Assembly (NCBI GenBank): GCA_900546825.1
Contig: UREE01000033.1
Span: 1-19,973, forward strand
Direction: 5' to 3'
DNA length: 19,973 nucleotides
Origin: an uncultured Collinsella sp.
GTDB taxonomy: Bacteria > Actinomycetota > Coriobacteriia > Coriobacteriales > Coriobacteriaceae
Shown: in pieces, positions 1 through 6,554 of the stretch
Numbering within the stretch: the stretch's first letter is position 1
Layout: every line of letters begins with the position of its first letter
Notes under the pieces: generated by a model
The model's database searches: none
What the model saw: only the letters and a program-made list of their open reading frames with translations
Told to the model about the DNA's origin: nothing
Position numbers and translations under genes: made by a program

Positions 1-1513
1 CCGGCTCTGCGTCGCCGGTGAGCATGACGGTCTTGCGGACGCCGGCCTGCTTGAGGCCCTTTATGGCCTGTGCGCTGTGGGGCTTCACCACATCGGCGAT
101 GAGCAGGTAGCCCGCATACCTGCCGTCGATGGCCACATGGACGATGGTGCCGGTCTGGGGCACATCGGGGACAGAGAGGCCCAGCTTCTCCATCAGGCGG
201 GCGTTGCCCGCCGCCACCGGCCTTCCGTCCACCTTGGCGGTGACGCCGTGGCCGCCAAGCTCTTCCACGTCGGTGACGCGGGCGGCATCAATGTCCCTGC
301 CGTAAGCGGCCTTGATGCTCAGGGAGATGGGATGCTTCGACCAGCTCTCGGCCAGCGCAGCGGCCTCCACGAGGGCCTCCTCCGCGCCGCCCTCCACGGG
401 GCAGATCTTGGTAACTTTAAAAGTGCCCTGCGTCAGGGTGCCGGTCTTATCGAAGACCACGACGCCGGTGTTGGCCAGCTCTTCCAGATAGGTAGAGCCT
501 TTGACCAGGATGCCGCAGGCGGACGCGCCGCCGATGCCGCCGAAGAAGCTCAGCGGGATGGAGATGACCAGAGCGCAGGGGCAGCTGATGACGAGGAAGG
601 TGAGGGCACGGTAGACCCAGTCCCCGAAGCGGGCCGGCTGGCCCATGAGGAGCAGGACGATGGGGGGGATGAAGGCCAGCGCCAGAGCGCCGTAGCAGAC
701 CGCCGGGGTGTAGACCCGGGCAAAGCGGGTGATGAAGTTCTCGGCCCGGGCCTTTTTCATGCTGGAATTTTCCACAAGGTCGAGGATCTTGGAGACGGTG
801 GATTCGCCGAACTCCTTGGTGGTCCTGACCCGGAGCAGGCCGCTCATATTGACGCAGCCGCTGATGACCTCATCCCCGGAGTGGACATCGCGGGGCAGGC
901 TCTCGCCGGTGAGGGCGGCAGTGTTCAGGGTGGAAGCGCCCTCGACGATGACGCCGTCGATGGGCACACGCTCGCCGGGCTGGACCACGATCACGGTGCC
1001 GACGGCGATGTCATCGGGGAAGACCTGCTCGAGCGTGCCGTCGGGCTGCTCGACGTTAGCATAGTCGGGAGCGATGTCCATCATGGCACTGATCGACTTG
1101 CGGCTCTTGCCCACGGCGTATGCCTGGAACAGCTCGCCGACCTGGTAGAACAGCATGACGGCAGCGCCTTCGGCCATGTGCGGGTCGGTATCGGGGAAGA
1201 GCACCATGGCAAACGCGCCGATGGTCGCGACGGCCATGAGGAAGCTCTCGTCGAAGGCCTTGCCGCGGCGGACGTTATTGAATGCCTTTTGCAGTACGTC
1301 GTAGCCGGCAATCAAAAACGGCACGAGGAACAGCACAAAGCTGGCGTAGATGTCGCCCGGGGTGCCGAATGCGGCGGTGAGGGTGCCGAGCTCATCGAGG
1401 GCGTACACCACGGCAAAAATGCCCAGTGCTACCAGGATGCGGTTGCGCTTATGCTCAAGGGACTCTTTCTTCTTGCGCTTCTTCTTATTCTTTTTGGGAT
1501 CGGCGGCTGTCAT
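1..1513 (-). CDS. Heavy-metal P1B-type ATPase (Zn/Cd/Pb exporter type), 3' end outside window
   Basis: Integral-membrane pump predicted to export divalent soft metals using ATP. 504 codons are visible from ATG at 1513-1511, preceded by GAGAGG at good spacing. The C-terminus lies beyond the left edge. Visible motifs are TGES (about 202-205), the membrane metal site CPC (311-313), DKTGTLT with phosphorylated Asp at about 355, the P1B His-Pro motif (SKHPIS, H at about 394) and TGD (about 499-501). The N-terminus has no HMA domain but carries a Lys/Arg-rich cluster (residues 7-16). The metal-binding domain is instead a separate small gene just upstream (1613-1831), and an ArsR/SmtB regulator with a zinc-type site heads the cluster. 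That context, with CPC followed by ALVIS, favours Zn/Cd/Pb over Cu; this is inference. An operator copy lies 22 bp before the start. Arginine codon use changes inside the gene near 850-900 (see findings). Confidence 0.93.
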   Translation of the reverse strand, partial: MTAADPKKNKKKRKKKESLEHKRNRILVALGIFAVVYALDELGTLTAAFGTPGDIYASFVLFLVPFLIAGYDVLQKAFNNVRRGKAFDESFLMAVATIGAFAMVLFPDTDPHMAEGAAVMLFYQVGELFQAYAVGKSRKSISAMMDIAPDYANVEQPDGTLEQVFPDDIAVGTVIVVQPGERVPIDGVIVEGASTLNTAALTGESLPRDVHSGDEVISGCVNMSGLLRVRTTKEFGESTVSKILDLVENSSMKKARAENFITRFARVYTPAVCYGALALAFIPPIVLLLMGQPARFGDWVYRALTFLVISCPCALVISIPLSFFGGIGGASACGILVKGSTYLEELANTGVVVFDKTGTLTQGTFKVTKICPVEGGAEEALVEAAALAESWSKHPISLSIKAAYGRDIDAARVTDVEELGGHGVTAKVDGRPVAAGNARLMEKLGLSVPDVPQTGTIVHVAIDGRYAGYLLIADVVKPHSAQAIKGLKQAGVRKTVMLTGDAEP

Positions 1514-1534
1514 GATTCAAACCTCTCATTTGAG

Positions 1535-1558
1535 TGTATGAACACTCGCTCATATAAT
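1535..1558 (-). promoter_or_regulatory. Third ArsR/SmtB operator copy, upstream of the ATPase
   Basis: This 24-bp site matches the operator arm at 2274-2297 at 20 of 24 positions, including the core TATGAACA and the run CGCTCATATAAT. It lies in the 99-bp gap between the HMA gene and the ATPase, ending 22 bp before the ATPase start codon. It suggests that the same repressor separately controls the ATPase through an internal promoter or a roadblock. I could not find a convincing -35/-10 pair around it on the minus strand. Confidence 0.75.
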
Positions 1559-1570
1559 TTCGCGAGCAAA

Positions 1571-1589
1571 GGCCGCGGCAAGCGCGGCC
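1571..1589 (-). terminator. Hairpin between HMA gene and ATPase; possible attenuator
   Basis: GGCCGCG and CGCGGCC form a perfect 7-bp stem around a 5-nt loop. An outer GCGA/TCGC pair (1562-1565 and 1590-1593) could extend it. On the minus strand it is followed only by TTTGCTC, a poor U-tract, so full termination is doubtful. It may partly uncouple the ATPase from the two upstream genes or stabilise the upstream message. Confidence 0.4.
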
Positions 1590-1612
1590 TCGCAGGTCAA
1601 CGTATGCGCGGG

Positions 1613-1831
1613 TTAGAGAATGATCTCGCAGTCCGGCTCGGCGTCGGCGGTGAACTCAACGACGCGGTCCAGGACCTCGTCGAACTCGGCGTCGTCGGCC
1701 TCGAGCGTCAGCTTCTGGGTCATAAAGTTGACCGAAACGGACTTGACGCCATCGAGCTTAGCCAGCTCGTCCTGAAGTTCACGCGCGCAGTTGGCGCAAT
1801 CGATCTCGTCGAGCTTAAACTGCTTTTTCAT
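1613..1831 (-). CDS. Small HMA-domain metal-binding protein (72 aa)
   Basis: Cytoplasmic heavy-metal-associated domain protein. The metal motif DCANC places Cys at residues 12 and 15. An Asp directly before the first Cys is typical of the N-terminal domains of Zn/Cd/Pb ATPases, whereas copper chaperones usually have MxCxxC. It is about the length of one HMA fold plus a short acidic tail. The ATPase downstream lacks its own HMA domain, so this protein probably works as a detached metal-delivery or metal-sensing domain for it (inference). The start has a clear AAAGGA site six to seven bases upstream. It lies 63 bp after the ArsR gene and 99 bp before the ATPase, all on one strand, so co-transcription with the repressor is likely. 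Confidence 0.9.
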   Translation of the reverse strand: MKKQFKLDEIDCANCARELQDELAKLDGVKSVSVNFMTQKLTLEADDAEFDEVLDRVVEFTADAEPDCEIIL

Positions 1832-1894
1832 GGTGGGTTCCTTTCCCTGTGTTAGCGGTCTGGGTGCCGGCCGCGCTGATACCGTGGTTGATCG

Positions 1895-2260
1895 CTATTC
1901 GCAGATATGGCTCATGCCCTGGTTGAGCATGGTGTAGACGTGATCGTCGGCAAGCGAGTAGAGAATGTTGCGGCCGTCGCGGCGGAACTTGACCAGGTGC
2001 GACTGCTTAAGCGTGCGCAGCTGGTGCGACACCGCAGACTGCGAGGTCGCGGTCGCTTCGGCGATGTCAGCCACGCAGAGCTCGCGGCCCATGAGGGCAT
2101 AGAGAATCTTGATGCGCGTGGTGTCGCTGAAGACCTTGAACAGGTCGGCAAGGTCGTAGAGAAGCTCCTCGTCGGGAAGGTCCTCGGGCGAGCAGCTGGT
2201 GGGAATCACGGGCTCGGCGGCCTCGATGTCGGGTTTCGTTTCATCAACGCGGATGCTCAT
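1895..2260 (-). CDS. ArsR/SmtB-family metal-sensing repressor with alpha5 Zn-type site
   Basis: Dimeric winged-helix repressor (121 aa) that releases operator DNA on binding metal. The core LFKVFSDTTRIKILYAL and the recognition region around TSQSAVSHQLRTLK are typical of the family. The last 17 residues carry D105-x-H107-x10-H118-x2-E121, which is exactly the alpha5 metal site of SmtB/CzrA-type zinc and cobalt sensors. The CadC-type ELCVC pair is incomplete (ELCVA), so an alpha3N Cd/Pb site is not evident, although Cys also occurs near the N-terminus (about residue 23) and in the C-terminal HICE. The start has AAGGA with good spacing. It is the first gene of the metal cluster and almost certainly represses itself through the operators at 2274-2330. 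Confidence 0.95.
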   Translation of the reverse strand: MSIRVDETKPDIEAAEPVIPTSCSPEDLPDEELLYDLADLFKVFSDTTRIKILYALMGRELCVADIAEATATSQSAVSHQLRTLKQSHLVKFRRDGRNILYSLADDHVYTMLNQGMSHICE

Positions 2261-2273
2261 TGCAATATCCTTT

Positions 2274-2334
2274 CATATGAACATGCGCTCATATAATTTA
2301 CTTCCGATTATATGAGCGCATGTTCATATGTCAA
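2274..2334 (-). promoter_or_regulatory. Promoter of the arsR cluster with two operators in a perfect 24-bp inverted repeat
   Basis: Arms 2274-2297 and 2307-2330 are perfect reverse complements separated by 9 bp. Each arm is itself an imperfect palindrome built on ATATGA...TCATAT, the form recognised by SmtB/CzrA-like repressors. On the minus strand TTGACA (2334-2329) and TATAAT (2312-2307) are both perfect consensus hexamers 16 bp apart, and the operator 2307-2330 fills the spacer and overlaps both hexamers. The second operator would lie at about the transcription start and just downstream of it. Binding at either site should block RNA polymerase, which fits autorepression relieved by metal. 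Confidence 0.9.
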
Positions 2335-2418
2335 TGACGTTCAGGTAATTCGTCGCACAAAATGATGGGGAATAGTGGACGAGATTCCGGACTGAGCGGT
2401 TTTGATAGCCGATGCCGG

Positions 2419-2667
2419 GGTGGGTGCCCCCGCGCCGTGCAAAAATTGGAGTATTCTGCAACTATAGGGGGTCCGTTAATCTATTCCAGGCCAAATAAAG
2501 CCGCTCAAGAGTTATCCAAGGGCGGTAAACAGACAAGTTCTTCCTCAAATGTTGCCTAACGTTCCCGTTCGATAGCGTTTTTGTTTCTCGTTTGGATTAA
2601 CTTGTGGGTGCTGGAGGGCCGACCCTGCTGAATACTCGCAATTTTGCACATCGCTAGGGTACCCACC
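2419..2667. repeat. 249-bp non-coding segment bounded by 42-bp imperfect inverted repeats
   Basis: Positions 2419-2460 and the reverse complement of 2626-2667 match at 33 of 42 positions without gaps. They share GGTGGGT, then CCC, GCG, GTGCAAAA and GAGTATTC-GCA. The right arm starts 12 bp after the stop codon of the minus-strand gene ending at 2680. The 165 bp between the arms holds no convincing gene. This could be a MITE-like element, or two dispersed repeat copies in opposite orientation. No clear target-site duplication flanks it. The rest of the gap 2335-2679 shows nothing else. Confidence 0.6.
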
Positions 2668-2679
2668 TTGTTAGCCGGT

Positions 2680-3870
2680 CTAGCTTCCGGCCCCGAAGAT
2701 TCTGCCCTCGGGCGCGAGGCTGCTTATTTGGGCAAATGATGGGCTGTCGGATTCGACAGTCTGCATGTCATCGATTGCCGGAACTTCATTTATTGTCGGG
2801 TCATCCAGCGTGATGCCTTCGAGTGTTGCTTTTTCGAGGTCGATTCGTTGACGATCTTCGGAATCCTGGCGAAGCTGCTTCTGAATTCGCTTTTTCTCTT
2901 CTATAAACCTTCTGAGCACAAACTGTCTCAGGTCCTCTTGCATGATTTGAAAGTCTTTTGGCAGACGCGAGGGGCGTATGCCCTCTTTCCGTTGGATCGC
3001 CTCCATGACCCTAACGAAAGCGCTGGCATGCATAAAGGAATAACGACTGACGGTGATGATTCCGTATCCCATGGACGCAAGCGCATTCTTGCGCTCCTCA
3101 TCGATGGCGCGGTCTTCTTCCGCGTCATGATAAAACCCGTTGTATTCAATGTCTGTGCGAGATTTCTTTAGATACGCATCCATAAAGAACTTTTTGCGTC
3201 TCGTGAGATTCTTTGCGGCAGCGGTGACCTGCACCTCGTAATCGGTTTCAATTCCCTTAATACCAAGCCCTCCTTCGCTTTTAGGCAGCGTTAGCATCAT
3301 GACAAAGGCCGTTTCCATAGGAGACCGGCATCCGTCGCGCACACATTGGATCGCCTTTCGGGCAAGGGCCAGACCGTCGCATCTGGTAATGGAATTAAAG
3401 AACTGTTTTAACCTTTCGGTCGAGGTGAGCGCGAAACGCTCGTTATACGAGGTGGAAGAGCCCGTTCCAAGGGAGTAAGCGCCGCACAATTCAAAGTAGT
3501 ACTCCACCAGTTCGCGAAAAGGGAGATAGGTGGCGGCCTGAAGTGCGCAAAGCTCAACGCCAACAATGAAGATGCCATCTTTGAGCTCTATAAAGCGTGA
3601 GTTCGAGAATCGTTTTGACGAAACGTGGCATTGACAGTTCATTGCATAGCGCGCATTCCTGCGATCAAACACCATTACTTCGAGGCAATCATTTGCGTCA
3701 AGGGAAACATCGTGTTTGGTGAGCCATTCTGCGGCTGCGTCAAGGAGCGTTCCGGTGGGACATGATCCGTAAATCGCGGCAGGGTTAAAGGGCTCGGTGT
3801 CTTTCGCAGAAGCCGAATGCGCGGCCTGGTAGACCGCTTTTGCAGTGGTATGTGACAATACGATACTCAT
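2680..3870 (-). CDS. Unknown protein with PD-(D/E)XK/DUF559-like C-terminal domain (family copy A)
   Basis: A soluble 396-residue protein with no signal peptide or membrane segment. It aligns by eye over its whole length with the protein at 12060-13109. Shared landmarks, in order, are a region ending in ELCGAY (ELCG/EMCG), SPxE followed by a GG-GL segment, a T-x2-A-x2-L helix, an Asp-containing strand, an IEYNG strand (VECQG in the copy), and an EER-x2-AL-x-MGY segment leading to a final strand. The E / D / E-x-N pattern followed by an Arg/Gly-Tyr helix resembles DUF559 and Vsr-like nuclease folds, but the usual catalytic Lys is Asn here. The C-terminal 100 residues are charged and Glu/Lys/Arg-rich. 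No Shine-Dalgarno site precedes the ATG at 3870, so translation may be weak or leaderless. Function is unknown; an AbiEi-like regulator or a nuclease are the options I would test. Confidence 0.8.
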   Translation of the reverse strand: MSIVLSHTTAKAVYQAAHSASAKDTEPFNPAAIYGSCPTGTLLDAAAEWLTKHDVSLDANDCLEVMVFDRRNARYAMNCQCHVSSKRFSNSRFIELKDGIFIVGVELCALQAATYLPFRELVEYYFELCGAYSLGTGSSTSYNERFALTSTERLKQFFNSITRCDGLALARKAIQCVRDGCRSPMETAFVMMLTLPKSEGGLGIKGIETDYEVQVTAAAKNLTRRKKFFMDAYLKKSRTDIEYNGFYHDAEEDRAIDEERKNALASMGYGIITVSRYSFMHASAFVRVMEAIQRKEGIRPSRLPKDFQIMQEDLRQFVLRRFIEEKKRIQKQLRQDSEDRQRIDLEKATLEGITLDDPTINEVPAIDDMQTVESDSPSFAQISSLAPEGRIFGAGS

Positions 3871-4219
3871 GGTATATATCGTGTCAGCTAATGCCGTGTT
3901 GATGGCGCTGAGTGGAAAAGCCGTTTTAGAGGTCTAACCAAATGCTGTCCAAAAGCTTGACGCGATTATGGGCTGGCACGCCTAAAATCAATGTTCTCGC
4001 AGCTTAGCTATAGCATATAAAAACTCAATTGCTGCACATTTGATATCGATGCATCACCATCCGACAACGAATTACGTGTCGGGAATTGGCCGAAATCGTT
4101 CAAAATGAGGGTTCAGAATTTGTGATGGCAGATCTATCTGTGGAACGTAGGGCGGCCCCGCTGCGGTGTTTCCCGCTGCGAGGCCGCTCGTGAGCAAGCA
4201 GTGTTTGTCGCAGGCGTTG
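3871..4219. other. 349-bp intergenic region, AT-richer than surroundings
   Basis: No gene is supported here. The stretch around 3990-4060 is clearly AT-richer than the flanking genes and probably holds the promoter of the minus-strand gene starting at 3870, but I cannot name hexamers with confidence. GCGGCC (4152-4157) and GGCCGC (4182-4187) form a long-loop stem just after the exonuclease gene with no U-tract, so it is at best a weak terminator. Confidence 0.5.
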
Positions 4220-5188
4220 CTATTTCGCGAATAGGTTCTTGAGGTTGAACTCGGCCTGTACCGTGCGGAGCATGAGGTCGGTGTCGTCCAGACCCAGATG
4301 CTGCTCGTTGGCGTCGGGCGCGAGGGTGCCGCGACGGCGTGCCCAGTTCTCGAGCGCGGCGGGGGCGGACTCGCGGGGGAGCGAGCGCACGTCGGCGTCC
4401 AGGCTGCGGCAGATCTGGCGCGAGTCGATGACAATGATCTTACCCGCGCGGCGTGCCTCGGCGTAACCGTCCAGGTGAATCTTGAACCAGCTGTCCTCAA
4501 AGGCGGCGTTATGCGCCATGTACGGGTACTTCTTCATAAGCTTGAGCAGCTGCTTTTGCAGCTCCTTGTTCTCGCGGAAGGGCGTTTTGCCGTCGATGTC
4601 GTCCCAGGTGATGTGGTGGATATTCGACAGCGGTACATCCTCGCCGCGGTAGATGTCGGGCAGGCCGCAGTAGTGTGCCTCGGCGTCGTGCGGGACGGCG
4701 TCGCTGGTGAGCTCCATGATCTCCCAGCCCACGTTGATGATATAGCCGCGCTCGGGTGCACGGCCGGTGGTCTCGATGTCGATACCGAGCACGGTGCCCT
4801 GGATGGGCTTGCGGGCGTAGGCCACGCCGAGCGCGTCGCGGTCGCCGCGGATTTCGCGCATAACGGACGCGGCAGTGCGCTTTTGCATCTTGCCGATGGC
4901 GGCGCAGGTGTCAGCATCGGACAGGCCGCGCGAAAGCGTCGCGGGCGTCACGTTGCGCAGGCGTGCCTCGCCAATCTGGTCGCACAGGTCGCGGTTGCGG
5001 TCGGCCAGGTCGCGCACGGTGGCAAAGTCGAAGCTGGGGTCGCCCTCGGCGGTAAAGTACTCGGTCTCGAGCACCTTGAGGGCCTCTTCGCCCTTCTGGC
5101 GCTCGGACTCCATGGCGCCGTGATCGCCATAGATAAACATAGGGATAAACGGTTGGCGTTCGTATTCGAGTGCTTGCGAAACGTTCAT
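4220..5188 (-). CDS. DEDDh-type 3'-5' exonuclease (DnaQ-like)
   Basis: A 322-residue cytoplasmic protein whose residues from about 130 to 305 form an exonuclease fold of the DNA polymerase III epsilon class. This class removes nucleotides from 3' ends using two metal ions. Exo I is IDIETTG (D137, E139), Exo II is HNAAFED (H226 to D232) and Exo III is HLGLDD (H297, D302), so all DEDDh residues are present. The first 130 residues are a family-specific extension of unknown role with Arg/Asp/Glu-rich helices. The start at 5188 has AAGGAG six bases upstream. It is transcribed divergently from the metal permease at 5360 across a 171-bp region with repeated half-sites. Exact substrate (repair, RNA turnover, proofreading) cannot be told from sequence. 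It is not a polymerase, since no other catalytic domain is present. Confidence 0.88.
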   Translation of the reverse strand: MNVSQALEYERQPFIPMFIYGDHGAMESERQKGEEALKVLETEYFTAEGDPSFDFATVRDLADRNRDLCDQIGEARLRNVTPATLSRGLSDADTCAAIGKMQKRTAASVMREIRGDRDALGVAYARKPIQGTVLGIDIETTGRAPERGYIINVGWEIMELTSDAVPHDAEAHYCGLPDIYRGEDVPLSNIHHITWDDIDGKTPFRENKELQKQLLKLMKKYPYMAHNAAFEDSWFKIHLDGYAEARRAGKIIVIDSRQICRSLDADVRSLPRESAPAALENWARRRGTLAPDANEQHLGLDDTDLMLRTVQAEFNLKNLFAK

Positions 5189-5248
5189 AGGCTGCTCCTT
5201 GGACGGGCCGCGTCGCGCGGCTCGGGGTTACTGAGTTGTGGCGAGATG

Positions 5249-5310
5249 ATAGTTTACCATGGGCAACTATTGGCACCGCGCCCGGGACAACTACAATACC
5301 CTAGTTGACC
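5249..5310. promoter_or_regulatory. Array of four TAGTTknCC half-sites with a promoter for the metal permease
   Basis: Four 10-bp copies occur: ATAGTTTACC (5249-5258, plus), ATAGTTGCCC (5270-5261, minus), GTAGTTGTCC (5294-5285, minus) and CTAGTTGACC (5301-5310, plus). The first two form a 22-bp near-palindrome (9 of 11 pairs). TTGGCA (5270-5275) and TACAAT (5292-5297), 16 bp apart, make a plausible plus-strand promoter overlapping sites 2 and 3. A repressor or metalloregulator binding here would control the permease and perhaps the divergent exonuclease. I do not recognise the regulator. Confidence 0.6.
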
Positions 5311-5359
5311 GCTAGGACTTTTACAATGCTGCCGAAAGACACGAAAGGTTCCATCCTTC

Positions 5360-6448
5360 ATGGATTTGCTGATTGATATTTTGCTCGACGCCGGCAAGGA
5401 CACGCTGTCGCTGGTGCCGTTTTTGTTGGTGACGTATCTGGCCCTCGAGACCTTGGAGCACGTCGCGGGCGACCGCGTTAACGGGGCCATCAAGCGCGCC
5501 GGCGCCACGGGTCCCGTGGTTGGCTCGCTGCTGGGCATGGTGCCGCAGTGCGGCTTTTCGGCAATGGCGGCCACACTGTACGCCGGTCGTGTCGTGACCT
5601 TGGGCACGTTGGTGGCGGTGTTCCTTTCGACCTCCGATGAGATGCTGCCGCTGTTGCTCGCCGAGCAGGTGCCCGTGCAGACCATGGCGATGCTTTTGGC
5701 TTCGAAGGCACTGATCGCGCTGGTCACGGGCTTTATCGTGGACGCCGCCATTCGCGGCCTGCGTCGTAACGCTCGCGCGCATGCGGCGATTCGCCGCACC
5801 GTGCTGGGAACCGCGGCCAACCCGGCCCACGTGAATTGCGCGCACGACGACCACACTGGCGGTGACATCATCGACGAGGTGGCCGAGGCGGGCGTGAGCG
5901 CCGACCACATCCACGAGCTGTGCGAGCGCGACCATTGCGGTTGTGATGAAGACGAGGACGAGCACGAACACGGACATGGCCACGATCACGGTCATGAGGG
6001 CGAATATGAACACCATGATGGTCACGGTCACTCCCATTCCCACGAAGGGACGCCTGTCCTGTCGATTATCCGCAGCGCCATCTCCCACACCGTGCAGGTA
6101 TCGGTATTCATTTTCCTGGTGACGCTGATTCTGGTTGCCGTGCTCGAGACGTTCGGCGAGTCCGCAATCGAGCAGTTCCTGCGCGGCAACGAGACGCTTG
6201 CGGTCCTGGGCTCGGCACTCGTCGGCCTGATCCCCAACTGCTCGGCCAGCGTCGTCATCACGCAACTGTACCTGGAAGGCGCGCTGCAGCTGGCCCCGAT
6301 GCTCGCCGGCACGCTCATTTCCGCCGGCGTGGGTTATCTGGTGCTGTTCCGCACCAACCGCAGCGCCCGCGAAAATGCCGTGTTCCTGATCATGATGTAC
6401 GTCATCGGCGCTGGCTGGGGCCTCATCCTCTCCGCCGTTGGCCTTTAA
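5360..6448 (+). CDS. ArsP_2-type (10-TM) heavy-metal exporter with His-rich loop
   Basis: A 362-residue membrane protein made of two hydrophobic halves joined by a long cytoplasm-like loop. Each half carries a related motif: VPQCGFS (residues 61-67) and IPNCSAS (291-297), an internal repeat typical of the putative 10-TM heavy-metal exporter family (ArsP_2). Between them, residues about 160-230 are hydrophilic, with CERDHCGCDED and then a tract containing 12 His in about 30 residues (about 197-226). Such tracts bind Zn, Ni, Co or Mn. Databases label relatives as arsenic efflux or putative manganese transporters. The loop suggests a transition metal rather than arsenic, but this is inference. 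AAAGG lies about 11 bases before the ATG, a slightly long spacing. An array of repeated half-sites overlaps its promoter. Transcription ends in the repeat at 6449-6550. Confidence 0.85.
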   Translation: MDLLIDILLDAGKDTLSLVPFLLVTYLALETLEHVAGDRVNGAIKRAGATGPVVGSLLGMVPQCGFSAMAATLYAGRVVTLGTLVAVFLSTSDEMLPLLLAEQVPVQTMAMLLASKALIALVTGFIVDAAIRGLRRNARAHAAIRRTVLGTAANPAHVNCAHDDHTGGDIIDEVAEAGVSADHIHELCERDHCGCDEDEDEHEHGHGHDHGHEGEYEHHDGHGHSHSHEGTPVLSIIRSAISHTVQVSVFIFLVTLILVAVLETFGESAIEQFLRGNETLAVLGSALVGLIPNCSASVVITQLYLEGALQLAPMLAGTLISAGVGYLVLFRTNRSARENAVFLIMMYVIGAGWGLILSAVGL

Positions 6449-6550
6449 GTAGATTATTGGGACATGTCTTACGATCTACCTCTGTGACCAGGGCATTCCC
6501 CGCCGCCAAAACAAATAGGTAGATTTCCGGACATGTCCCAAAAATCTACC
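6449..6550. repeat. Inverted pair of palindromic elements between convergent genes; likely bidirectional terminator
   Basis: Copy A (6449-6480) and copy B (6518-6550, opposite strand) share 26 of 32 positions, including TTGGGACATGTC and ATCTACC. Each copy is itself palindromic (GTAGAT at one end, ATCTACC at the other, ACATGT in the middle), and the two together can form one long stem with a 37-nt loop. The array begins right after the permease stop codon and ends 4 bp before the stop of the convergent gene at 6555. This is the usual place for REP/BIME-like elements that stop transcription or protect 3' ends. Confidence 0.7.
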
Positions 6551-6554
6551 TTGG

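Noticed and set aside
77..1855. Plus-strand open frame of 592 codons
   Set aside because: It is the opposite strand of the ATPase and HMA genes. The minus-strand frames contain all family motifs; this one has none and runs across intergenic DNA.
2362..2559. Plus-strand 65-codon frame divergent from the ArsR promoter
   Set aside because: No ribosome site, low-complexity composition, and it overlaps the left arm of the inverted repeat. A weak plus-strand -10 exists at 2292-2297 but no good -35.
4298..5308. Plus-strand open frame of 336 codons opposite the exonuclease
   Set aside because: Shadow frame in GC-rich DNA. The minus strand encodes complete DEDDh motifs and has a good ribosome site.
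5305..5327. TTGACC and TACAAT as a promoter for the permease
   Set aside because: Spacing is only 11 bp; the pair TTGGCA/TACAAT at 5270-5297 with 16 bp is better.
5321..6265. Minus-strand open frame of 314 codons opposite the metal permease
   Set aside because: His/Gln/Arg-rich nonsense composition; the plus strand encodes a well-formed membrane protein.
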